From Corallococcus silvisoli (GTDB lineage Bacteria > Myxococcota > Myxococcia > Myxococcales > Myxococcaceae), in NCBI RefSeq assembly GCF_009909145.1, contig NZ_JAAAPJ010000025.1, forward strand, positions 1 to 64,000: a stretch of 64,000 bases of DNA. Reading direction: 5' to 3'. The notes beneath the pieces are model-generated. The model worked only from the letters and a program-made list of their open reading frames with translations. It was not told where the DNA came from and ran no database searches. The first letter of the stretch is position 1. Each line of letters starts with the position of its first letter. Made by a program: the position numbers and the translations under genes. This document shows positions 43,691-51,015 of the stretch, in pieces.

Positions 43691-44773
43691 CTATTCGTCC
43701 GACGGCGGCGGCTGCACGCGGCGGGTGGCCGGGAGGGGGGCCGGGACCGCGGCGCTGCGGGCCAGGGCCTGGGCGCTCATCGCGGCGGCGGAGGGCGGGC
43801 GGGCAGGGGCCCGGGGGGCCTCGGCCGGGGCGTCGTCCTTGGCGAACACCTCCTTCAGCGTGGCGATGGAGCCCAGCGCGGCGGTGGCCTCATAGGGGAC
43901 GAACATCTTGTTGTCTCCCTTGCCCAGCTCCTGGAGGGTCTCCAGGTAGCGCAGCGCCAGCACCTCCGGCGTGGCGCGGCCGGTGTGGATGGCCTCGAAG
44001 GTGAGGCGGGTGGCCTCGGCCTTGCCTTCGGCCTCCAGCATGACGGCGCGCTTGTGGCCCTCGGCGCGGGCGATCTCCGCGTCGCGCTCGGCCTCGGCGC
44101 GCAGGATGCGGGAGATCTTCTCGCCTTCGGCCTGGAGGATGGCGGCGGCCTTGTCGCCCTCGGCCTTGGTGACCTCCGCGCGGCGCTCGCGCTCGGCGGT
44201 CATCTGCTTGGCCATGGCGGACTTGATGGCCTGGGGCGGTTCGATCTCTCGCAGCTCCACGCGGGTGACCTTCACGCCCCACTTCTCGGTGGCCTCGTCC
44301 AGCACGTTGCGCAGCTTGGAGTTGACCGTCTCACGGCTGGTGAGCGTCTGGTCCAGGGTGAGACCGCCCATGACGTTGCGCAGGTTCGTCATGGTGAGCT
44401 GCTCGATGGCGAGCGCCAGGTTCTCCACCTGGTAGAGGGCGCGGCCCGGGTCGACGATCTGGTAGTAGATGACCGAGCCGACCTCCATGTTGACGTTGTC
44501 ATGGGTGATGACCTGGACGGTCTCGAAGCCCATGACCTGCTCGCGCAGGTCCACCAGCGTGTTGCGCGTGAAGCGGTTGCCCGCGCGCATCTCCATGGCG
44601 CGGGGGCTGTCCATGAAGGGGATGAGGATGTTGAGGCCGCTGGAGGCCACGTGGTGGAACTTCCCCAGCCGCTCCACGACCATCACCTTGGCCTGGGGAA
44701 CGATGCGCACACCGGTGACAAGCCCGAACACGACGGCGGCCGCCGCGAAGAGCAAAACAATGGTCAGTCCCAT
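43691..44773 (-). CDS. SPFH/Band 7 (stomatin-like) membrane protein
   Basis: 360 residues from the ATG at 44773. One N-terminal membrane helix (GLTIVLLFAAAAVVFGLVTG), then the SPFH domain (RIVPQAKVMVVERLGKFHHV through VTRVELREIEPP), a long charged coiled coil rich in AEGDKAAAILQAEGE-type heptads, and a Pro/Ala tail. This is the slipin/QmcA type that forms large oligomers at membranes. Its start overlaps the stop of the upstream nfeD-like gene by 10 bases, so they are coupled; NfeD-SPFH pairs are a known partnership in membrane quality control. Confidence 0.93.
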   Translation of the reverse strand: MGLTIVLLFAAAAVVFGLVTGVRIVPQAKVMVVERLGKFHHVASSGLNILIPFMDSPRAMEMRAGNRFTRNTLVDLREQVMGFETVQVITHDNVNMEVGSVIYYQIVDPGRALYQVENLALAIEQLTMTNLRNVMGGLTLDQTLTSRETVNSKLRNVLDEATEKWGVKVTRVELREIEPPQAIKSAMAKQMTAERERRAEVTKAEGDKAAAILQAEGEKISRILRAEAERDAEIARAEGHKRAVMLEAEGKAEATRLTFEAIHTGRATPEVLALRYLETLQELGKGDNKMFVPYEATAALGSIATLKEVFAKDDAPAEAPRAPARPPSAAAMSAQALARSAAVPAPLPATRRVQPPPSDE

Positions 44774-45261
44774 CCTGCCGTCTCCTTCTTCTGCTGCGCG
44801 GATTGCAGCGCGACTTCGTGGGACGCCGACGGGCGTCGCACCCACAACTTGAGGCCTTCAATCTGCTCCACGGTGACGCGCTCGCCTTCGGGCAGGGGGC
44901 CCGACAGGGAGCGCGCCATCCACAGCTCGCCGTTGATGCGCACGGTGCCTCCGTGAGGATCGGACAGCGCCTCGGTCACCACGGCCTCCTGGCCCAGCAT
45001 CGCCTCGGTGCCCGTCTTCAAATGCACCGCGTCGCGCATGAAAACGTGCTTGAAGATGGTGCGGGACGCGCCGAAGAGGGCGGCGGACACCAGCGTGAAG
45101 ACGACGAGCTGGCCGTTGAAGCCCAGCCCCGCGCCGGCGGTGAGCGACGCCATCAGCGCGCCCACGGCGAACCAGAGGGTCACGAAGCCAGAGAGTTTGA
45201 TCTCCAGCGCCCCCAGGACGATCGCGGCAATCAACCAGAGCTGCCAGGCGGTGGTGTCCAT
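44764..45261 (-). CDS. NfeD-like membrane protein
   Basis: 165 residues, AAGGA upstream of the ATG. Membrane segments near residues 5-25, 28-48 and 50-65 (WLIAAIVLGALEI; TLWFAVGALMASLTAG; LVVFTLVSAALFG), then a soluble OB-fold tail (GQEAVVTEALSDPHGGTVRINGELW) of the NfeD type. The short form without a protease domain. Translationally coupled to the SPFH gene downstream, its usual partner. Predicted inner-membrane complex acting on membrane fluidity or protein turnover. Confidence 0.92.
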   Translation of the reverse strand: MDTTAWQLWLIAAIVLGALEIKLSGFVTLWFAVGALMASLTAGAGLGFNGQLVVFTLVSAALFGASRTIFKHVFMRDAVHLKTGTEAMLGQEAVVTEALSDPHGGTVRINGELWMARSLSGPLPEGERVTVEQIEGLKLWVRRPSASHEVALQSAQQKKETAGWD

Positions 45262-45685
45262 GAGGTCCTTGTTTGGCAGCCGCTTCGGCTTCCTGTCAAA
45301 CCGGGCGGCCTGGGCATCAGGAATCCGTCCGAAGGAGGGTGGGTTCCCGGCAAGGACCTAAAGGGTCTGAAGCCAGGGGAAAAGCCGATGCCGTCCTTCG
45401 CCCTTCCTGGCGCCCGACTGTACTACGAGGGCACAAAAGGAAGGGGGGAACCGGTGCGCTTCGGCCACGATCCTTCGTGGGCCGCCCCCCTGTTCCGCCG
45501 GTAGGCGGAAGCCCCGAGGCGGCACTTCCGCTGCACCGTCCAAGCCCCCCGGGGCAGGGACGGAGCGAGCCTCCGCCCGGCGGCCCGGCCATCGACCTGC
45601 GCACGGTGCCCGAGGACGCGGTGCCGGTCATCCCAGCATGGGGCCGGGGAACTTCGGGGCGGCGGTGGAGACGCCATCGCGAGTA

Positions 45686-45738
45686 AAGACAAATCAAACG
45701 TCGAGACAAGGCAGTGGGAACTGGAGAACGTTTGTCTT
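45686..45738. promoter_or_regulatory. Inverted repeat upstream of dnaE2
   Basis: AAGACAAA (45686-45693) and TTTGTCTT (45731-45738) are exact reverse complements. The inner elements CAAACG and CGTTTG are also inverted. The A/T-rich block stands out from its surroundings and lies about 95-145 bases before dnaE2. Candidate operator or promoter-associated palindrome. Confidence 0.35.
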
Positions 45739-45800
45739 CAATGCCGCACGGCGACAACCCACGACGTTGCGCTGTCTCCAAGCGGAGATCCAATCTAGCG

Positions 45801-45817
45801 CCTGAACGCCCGCTCAG
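45801..45817 (+). promoter_or_regulatory. Candidate LexA box (SOS operator) of dnaE2
   Basis: CCTGAACGCCCGCTCAG matches the reverse complement of the Myxococcus xanthus LexA consensus as I remember it (CTRHAMRYBYGTTCAGS) at 15 of 17 positions, including the full CTGAAC core. It ends 14 bases before the dnaE2 start, a position suited to blocking transcription. dnaE2 is a LexA target in many bacteria. Confidence 0.6.
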
Positions 45818-45831
45818 TGTCTTAATCCGGT

Positions 45832-48800
45832 GTGAGCTACGCCGAGCTGGTGTGCCGGTCCCACTTCTCCTTTCTGCACGGCGCCTCCCATCCGGAGGAG
45901 CTGGTGGCCACCGCGGCGCGGCTGGGGCTGTCCGCGCTGGCGCTGACGGACCGGGACGGGTTGTACGGCGCGGTGAAGGCGCACCTCGCGGCGAAGGAGC
46001 ACGGGGTGAAGCTGCTGCTGGGCGCGGAGCTGACGCTGGAGGACGGCCCCCCGGTGGTGGTGTACGCCCGTGACGCGGGCGGGTACGCGAACCTGTGCCG
46101 GTTGGTGTCCCACAGCCGGATGACGCACCCCAAGGGCGAGGCGGGCCTGCCCTGGCGCAAGCTGGCCGAGCACGCGTCGGGGCTGCTCGCGCTCCTGCCG
46201 GGCCCCGCGTCGCTGGAGGCGGTGGCCCCGCTGGCGGAGGCGTTTCCCGGCGGCTTCCACGTGGGCCTGAGCCGTTCGCTGTCCGCGGGGGACGCGGCCC
46301 GGGAGGCCCGGGCGGAGGCGCTGGCCCGCGCGCTGGGCGTGCCGCTGGTGGTGCACAACGACGTGCACACGCACCACCGCGAGCGGCAACCCCTGCAGGA
46401 CGTGCTCACGGCGATCCGCCACGGGGTGCCGGTGGATCAGGCGGGCACGCGGCTGTTCCCGAACGCGGAGCGGACGCTGAAGTCACCGGGGGACATGGCG
46501 CGGCTGTTCGCGGATCGGCCGGAGGCGCTGGAGCAGACGGTGGAGCTGGCGTCGCGCTGTGGGGCCTCGCTGGACGCGCTGCGGTACCACTTTCCTGAAG
46601 AGGACCTGCCCGAAGGGCGCACGGCGGATACGCACCTGCGGGTGCTGACGGAGGCGGGCCTGCGCACGCGCTACCCGGGAGGCGTGCCGCCGGAGGTGAC
46701 GAAGCAGATTGACCACGAGCTGCGGCTCATCGCCGCGATGGACTTCGCGGGGTACTTCCTGTCGCTGTGGGACATCGTGATGTTCGCGCGCGGGCGGGGC
46801 ATCCTATGTCAGGGGCGGGGCAGCGCGGCGAACTCGGCGGTCTGCTACGCGCTGGGCATCACCGCCATTGATCCGGTGCGGATGGGGCTCCTGTTCGAGC
46901 GCTTCCTCAGCATGGAGCGCCGGGAGCCGCCGGACATCGACGTGGACTTCGAGCACGAGCGGCGCGAGGAGGTGCTGCAGTACGTCTACGAAAAGCACGG
47001 CCGTCAGAAGGCGGGCATGGTGTGCGAGGTGATCTGCTACCGGGGACGGCTCGCGCTCCGGGAGGCGGGCAAGGCGCTGGGGTTGTCGTTGGATCAGGTG
47101 GACCGGCTGTCGAGGGTCGCCTCCTCGCACGGCTTCCAGGTGACGCCGGAGGTGCTCCTGGAGGCGGGCCTGTCGCCGTCGGACGGGCGCGTGCTCCGGA
47201 CGGTGTCGGTGGCGAAGGAGCTGGAGGGCGTCCCCCGCCACCTGTCCATCCACGTGGGCGGCTTCGTGATGACGCGCGAGCCGCTGGTGGACCTGGTGCC
47301 GGTGGAGAACGCGGCGATGCCGGGGCGCACGGTCATCCAGTGGGAGAAGGACGACATCAACGCGGTGGGGCTGTTGAAGGTGGACCTGCTGGCGCTGGGC
47401 ATGTTGTCCGCGCTGTCGCGGTGCTTCGCGTTGATCCAGAAGCACCATGGCCGCGAGCTGTCACTGGCGACGGTGCCGCCGGAGGATCCGAAGGTCTACG
47501 ACATGCTGTGCGAGGCGGACACGGTGGGCGTGTTCCAGATCGAAAGCCGCGCGCAGATGAACATGTTGCCCCGGCTCCGGCCCCGGGAGTTCTACGACCT
47601 GGTGGTGCAGATCGCGCTCATCCGGCCAGGGCCCATCGTGGGCAACATGGTGCACCCCTATCTGCGGAGGCGGCACGGCCAGGAGCCGGTGACGTACCCG
47701 AGCGAGGACGTGCGCGGCATCCTGGGAAAGACGCTGGGCGTGCCGCTCTTCCAGGAGCAGGCGATGCGGCTCGCGATGGTGGCGGCGGGCTTCTCCGCGG
47801 GGGAGGCGGACGGGCTCCGGCGGGCGTTGAGCCACAAGCAAGCGGAGGCGCGGATCCTCCCGTACCGGGGCCGTTTCGTGGAGGGCTGTGAGGCGCGGGG
47901 CTACACGCGCCAGCAGGCGGAGGAGTGGTTCAATCACTTCCGGGGCTTCGCGCACTACGGGTTCCCGGAGAGCCATTCGGCGAGCTTCGCGTTGATCGCC
48001 TATGCGTCCAGCTGGTTGAAGTGCCACTACCCGGCGGAGTTCACGACGGCGCTGCTCAACTCGCAGCCGATGGGGTTCTACGCGCCGCATACGTTGGTGG
48101 CGGACGTGCAGCGGCACGGGGTGGAGGTCCGGCCGGTGGACGTGCGCCGCTCGGACTGGGATTGCACCTTGGAGGACGGGGCGGTGCGGCTGGGGTTCCG
48201 GATGGTGCGGGGGCTGGGCGAGTCCGCGGGCCGGGCGGTGGCCTCCGCGAGGAAGGGGGACTACGCGAGCGTGGGAGACCTGGCCCGCCGGGCGCGCATC
48301 CCCCGGCACGAGCTGACGCGGCTGGCGCTGTCAGGGGCGCTGGCGTCGTTGTGCGGCGCGCGGCGGCAGGCGCTGTGGGAGATCCAGGCGCTGGGGCCGC
48401 TGGACGCGGACGACCTGTTCTTCGGGATGGCGATGGACGGCACGGCGGTGGAGCTGCCGCCCATGGGCGTCCAGGAGCGGGTGGTGGCGGACTACGACAC
48501 GGTGGGGCTGTCGCTGGAGAAGCACCCGCTGGAGCTGTTGCGGCCCACGTTGAATCGGATGGGGGCGGTGACGGCGGAGGGGTTGAAGCGGGTGTCCGCG
48601 GGTCGGAGGGTGAGGGTGGGGGGAATGATGATCTGCCGACAGATGCCACCGACGGCGAAGGGGATCTGCTTCATCTCGCTGGAGGATGAGACGGGGATCG
48701 CGAACCTGGTGGTGCCCTCGGAGGTGTACGCGAGGTGCAGGCAGGAGATCCATGGCGCGTTGTTCCTCGTGGGGGAGGGGATGCTGGAGCGCTCGGGGAA

Positions 48801-48846
48801 GGTGACGAACGTGAAGGCGCGCAGCGTGGTGTCGGTGCGGCAGTGA
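45832..48846 (+). CDS. dnaE2: Error-prone DNA polymerase DnaE2 (ImuC)
   Basis: 1004 residues from a GTG. An N-terminal PHP domain begins at once (YAELVCRSHFSFLHGA). The polymerase core has RGRGSAANSAVCYALGIT and the catalytic acidic motif PPDIDVDFE near residue 366, followed by fingers, helix-hairpin-helix and a C-terminal OB fold (VGGMMICRQMPPTAKGICFI). Length and the short C-terminus mark DnaE2 rather than the replicative DnaE. It performs translesion synthesis with ImuA and ImuB after DNA damage. Those partners are encoded at 30416-32804, same strand but separated by 13 kb that includes minus-strand genes. A LexA-box candidate lies directly upstream. Confidence 0.95.
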   Translation: MSYAELVCRSHFSFLHGASHPEELVATAARLGLSALALTDRDGLYGAVKAHLAAKEHGVKLLLGAELTLEDGPPVVVYARDAGGYANLCRLVSHSRMTHPKGEAGLPWRKLAEHASGLLALLPGPASLEAVAPLAEAFPGGFHVGLSRSLSAGDAAREARAEALARALGVPLVVHNDVHTHHRERQPLQDVLTAIRHGVPVDQAGTRLFPNAERTLKSPGDMARLFADRPEALEQTVELASRCGASLDALRYHFPEEDLPEGRTADTHLRVLTEAGLRTRYPGGVPPEVTKQIDHELRLIAAMDFAGYFLSLWDIVMFARGRGILCQGRGSAANSAVCYALGITAIDPVRMGLLFERFLSMERREPPDIDVDFEHERREEVLQYVYEKHGRQKAGMVCEVICYRGRLALREAGKALGLSLDQVDRLSRVASSHGFQVTPEVLLEAGLSPSDGRVLRTVSVAKELEGVPRHLSIHVGGFVMTREPLVDLVPVENAAMPGRTVIQWEKDDINAVGLLKVDLLALGMLSALSRCFALIQKHHGRELSLATVPPEDPKVYDMLCEADTVGVFQIESRAQMNMLPRLRPREFYDLVVQIALIRPGPIVGNMVHPYLRRRHGQEPVTYPSEDVRGILGKTLGVPLFQEQAMRLAMVAAGFSAGEADGLRRALSHKQAEARILPYRGRFVEGCEARGYTRQQAEEWFNHFRGFAHYGFPESHSASFALIAYASSWLKCHYPAEFTTALLNSQPMGFYAPHTLVADVQRHGVEVRPVDVRRSDWDCTLEDGAVRLGFRMVRGLGESAGRAVASARKGDYASVGDLARRARIPRHELTRLALSGALASLCGARRQALWEIQALGPLDADDLFFGMAMDGTAVELPPMGVQERVVADYDTVGLSLEKHPLELLRPTLNRMGAVTAEGLKRVSAGRRVRVGGMMICRQMPPTAKGICFISLEDETGIANLVVPSEVYARCRQEIHGALFLVGEGMLERSGKVTNVKARSVVSVRQ

Positions 48847-49018
48847 GGCTTGGCCTGACGGCGCTACATCTGCACGTCTGTTCCCTGATCCACCCGGTGG
48901 GTGGAGGGAGGAGTGCAGTGAAGACCCACGGGGGCATGGAACAACCCGTATTGCTGGCGATATAGATTGCGTCCGTCTGGAGTGTAGTAGCGTGGATCAG
49001 AACGGGAGGGTTCTCCAA

Positions 49019-49768
49019 GTGCGCAACAGTCTTCGGTGGTTGGGGTCGCTGCTCGATCGCGTGGGCCTGAAGGACGTGGTGGAGGAGGCAAGCGATTGGG
49101 TGCGGTACTACGCGCAGGGGAAGCCGCCCGCGAGCGAGCCGCAGCCGACCCGCGTCTCCCGCCCGGTGCACTCCGAGCCTCCGCGTGCCTCCATGCACGA
49201 GGTGATCGAGTCCCTCCGCAACGCGATGCCCGAGCGGCAGGTGGACGCGACGGTGGTGGGAGTGCCCTTCGAAGGCCGCATGGAGCTGGCGCCCGCGGCC
49301 CGTCGCAAGACGGCCCCCAAGGCGAAGAAGAGCGCCGGCAAGGCCGCCGCGAAGAAGAAGGCCCCGGCGGCGAAGAAGGCCGCGCCCGCGCGCAGGAAGA
49401 CGGCGGCGAAGAAGGCGCCCGCGGCGAAGAAGGCCGCGCAGCCGGCGAGCGAGGACGCGGTGGCGGTGCTGGAGACCGCGCTGCGAGGCCATGCGCGCCA
49501 GAAGGACCTGGTCTCCGCTGGCAAGGAGAAGGACCAGCTCCTGCGCTCGCTGATCCCGCTGTACCTGGCGAAGTCCCTGGACGTGGAAGTCACGTCGGGC
49601 ACGACGTCGCGCTTCTGGAGCGGGCTGGGCGTGACGTACGCCGCGCCGAACGCCGCCAAGGCGCTGCGCCTGCACGCGGGGTACGCGCAGGACACGAAGA
49701 AGGGCAAGGCCATCACCGCGAAGGGCGTCCGCTACGTGGAAGACGCCCTCGCGCAGGCCTCGAAGTAG
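49019..49768 (+). CDS. Histone-H1-like Lys/Ala-rich protein
   Basis: 249 residues from a GTG with GGAGG 9 bases upstream; a GTG at 48992 with GGAG is an equally spaced alternative. The N-terminus is a helical segment (LRWLGSLLDRVGLKDVVEEA) with a Ser/Pro linker. The middle (about residues 90-140) is a run of KKA/APAAKKA units like eukaryotic H1 tails and AlgP/Hc1-type bacterial proteins, and the C-terminal 110 residues are an ordered, unrecognised domain (KDLVSAGKEKDQLLRSLIPL; YAAPNAAKALRLHAG). Probably binds DNA or another polyanion through the basic repeat. It starts after dnaE2 on the same strand but with a 172-base gap, so likely independent. Confidence 0.8.
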   Translation: MRNSLRWLGSLLDRVGLKDVVEEASDWVRYYAQGKPPASEPQPTRVSRPVHSEPPRASMHEVIESLRNAMPERQVDATVVGVPFEGRMELAPAARRKTAPKAKKSAGKAAAKKKAPAAKKAAPARRKTAAKKAPAAKKAAQPASEDAVAVLETALRGHARQKDLVSAGKEKDQLLRSLIPLYLAKSLDVEVTSGTTSRFWSGLGVTYAAPNAAKALRLHAGYAQDTKKGKAITAKGVRYVEDALAQASK

Positions 49769-49784
49769 TCCTGCTGAACGGTAT

Positions 49785-49812
49785 GCCGCGCCTTTCATCC
49801 TCCAGGCGCGGC
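49785..49812 (+). terminator. Hairpin after the H1-like gene
   Basis: Perfect 9-bp stem GCCGCGCCT/AGGCGCGGC (49785-49793 with 49804-49812), 17 bases after the stop. No T tract, so terminator activity is uncertain. Confidence 0.4.
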
Positions 49813-49825
49813 GCGCCCCACACTC

Positions 49826-50198
49826 GTGATCCTGCGTCCACTGCTGGTCCTGACCGTGTTGCTCGCGGACGCGGGAACGTCAGCTCCGCCGCGGAATGAA
49901 TCGAAGCCAGATGCAGGAGTTCCTGTGCGGACGCGTCCTGCTCCTGACGTGGATGCAGGGACGGGCGCTGGAGGAGCAGCCACGTCACCCTTTGAGTGGC
50001 CTGAAGACGTGGGGCCCATGGCGACGCGACGCTGGATGGACCCGCCATTCTGGCGTCCTATACAGCGTTCGGGTGAATCGTCGCGTCGACGCCTGTGAGG
50101 GAATCGGTCCCGGGGGGAACTTCGAACTCGATTGGTTCGAACTCTATGCCGTCTCGCCCGACGGAAAACTCATCGAGCGATATCCCTATTCGCCCTGA
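49826..50198 (+). pseudogene. Small secreted-protein gene apparently broken by a one-base frameshift
   Basis: Starts at a GTG with a signal-peptide-like opening (MILRPLLVLTVLLADAGTSA), then an Asp/Ala/Gly/Pro linker, and reads sensibly to ...MATRRWMDPPFWRP at about 50059. After that the frame degenerates (IQRSGESSRRRL, stop at 50098), while the next frame continues YSVRVNRRVDACEGIGPGGN to FELDWFELYAVSPDGK and a stop at 50198. Removing one A near 50060 would join both into one protein of about 123 residues. Either a real frameshift mutation or a sequencing error. Family not recognised. Confidence 0.6.
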
Positions 50199-50216
50199 GG
50201 CATCCGTTCCCCGCGC

Positions 50217-50960
50217 TTACTCCCGCGCGGAACGCGAGCCGGGGACCGGCGGATTGTCGGTCCTCCGGTACGTGGCCACCACGGAGTACTTCGTGTCCGC
50301 CGTGTGGTTCCGGCTCGCCGCGTGGAACAGCCGCGCATGGAAGAGCAGCACGTCCCCGGGCGCCAGCCGCACGTACCGAGTCTCCGCGATCAGCGCCGCG
50401 TTCTCAGGAAGCTCCGGCCGCAGGAACAGCCGCTCGTCATAGCGCTCCGCCGCGAAGGCCATCCGGTGCGTCCCGGGCAGCACCTTCAGGCCGCCGTTCT
50501 CCGGCGTCTCCGCGCCCAGGGCCAGCCACGTGGAGATCAACTCCGGCCGCGCGAAGGCCCAGTAGCGCACGTCCTGGTGCCACCCCGTGTCCGATGAATA
50601 GCGCGGCTGCTTCGTCATCACGCAGTTGTGGTGCGCCCGTGCCTGCACCACCGGCCCGTCCAGCAACCGCCCCAGCGCCTCCACCATCCGCGCGTCGTCG
50701 AACCACGCCGCGAAGAGGGGCGAGCGCCCGTGGGCCTTCAACAACCGGCGCACCGTCCGGCCGCCCTCATCCGTCCGGCTCGCCGGAGAACCCGGGTAGG
50801 CCACGTCGGCCTCGTACTCCACCGGGCCCTCACCGGTCGCCAACTGCTCCTGGATGACGGCCCGCATCCGCTCGCAAGTCCCGCCGTCCACGAAGGACGG
50901 CAGGACGAGATACCCATCGGTGGCGAAGCGCTGGCACTGCTCGGGGCTCAGGACGGACAT
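50217..50960 (-). CDS. Phytanoyl-CoA dioxygenase (PhyH) family protein
   Basis: 247 residues from MSVLSPEQ; the extended upstream frame overlaps the acyl-CoA dehydrogenase gene and is rejected. The Fe(II)/2-oxoglutarate site is visible: His128-x-Asp130 (WHQDVRYW) and a distal His at 213 in LFHAASRNHT, with later Arg residues (ATYRR) for the co-substrate. The family hydroxylates lipids, amino acids or secondary metabolites in the cytoplasm. It lies 55 bases after the acyl-CoA dehydrogenase gene on the same strand, so a joint role in fatty-acyl metabolism is plausible. A second PhyH gene is at 55418-56215. Confidence 0.88.
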   Translation of the reverse strand: MSVLSPEQCQRFATDGYLVLPSFVDGGTCERMRAVIQEQLATGEGPVEYEADVAYPGSPASRTDEGGRTVRRLLKAHGRSPLFAAWFDDARMVEALGRLLDGPVVQARAHHNCVMTKQPRYSSDTGWHQDVRYWAFARPELISTWLALGAETPENGGLKVLPGTHRMAFAAERYDERLFLRPELPENAALIAETRYVRLAPGDVLLFHARLFHAASRNHTADTKYSVVATYRRTDNPPVPGSRSARE

Positions 50961-51015
50961 GGCGCACGCTTCATAATGGGCGCGCGGTCCACATGCACCT
51001 GTCCCCGCGCTCGGC

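Larger units (their letters stand above)
45262..45831. other. 570-bp intergenic region between divergent nfeD and dnaE2
   Basis: No convincing gene. It holds the nfeD promoter, an imperfect hairpin near 45505-45535, the inverted repeat at 45686-45738 and the LexA-box candidate at 45801-45817. A 38-codon ORF (45390-45506) starts MPSFALPGARLYYEG, which recalls the beginning of an alpha/beta hydrolase, but it stops quickly and has no supporting ribosome site; it could be a gene remnant. Confidence 0.5.
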
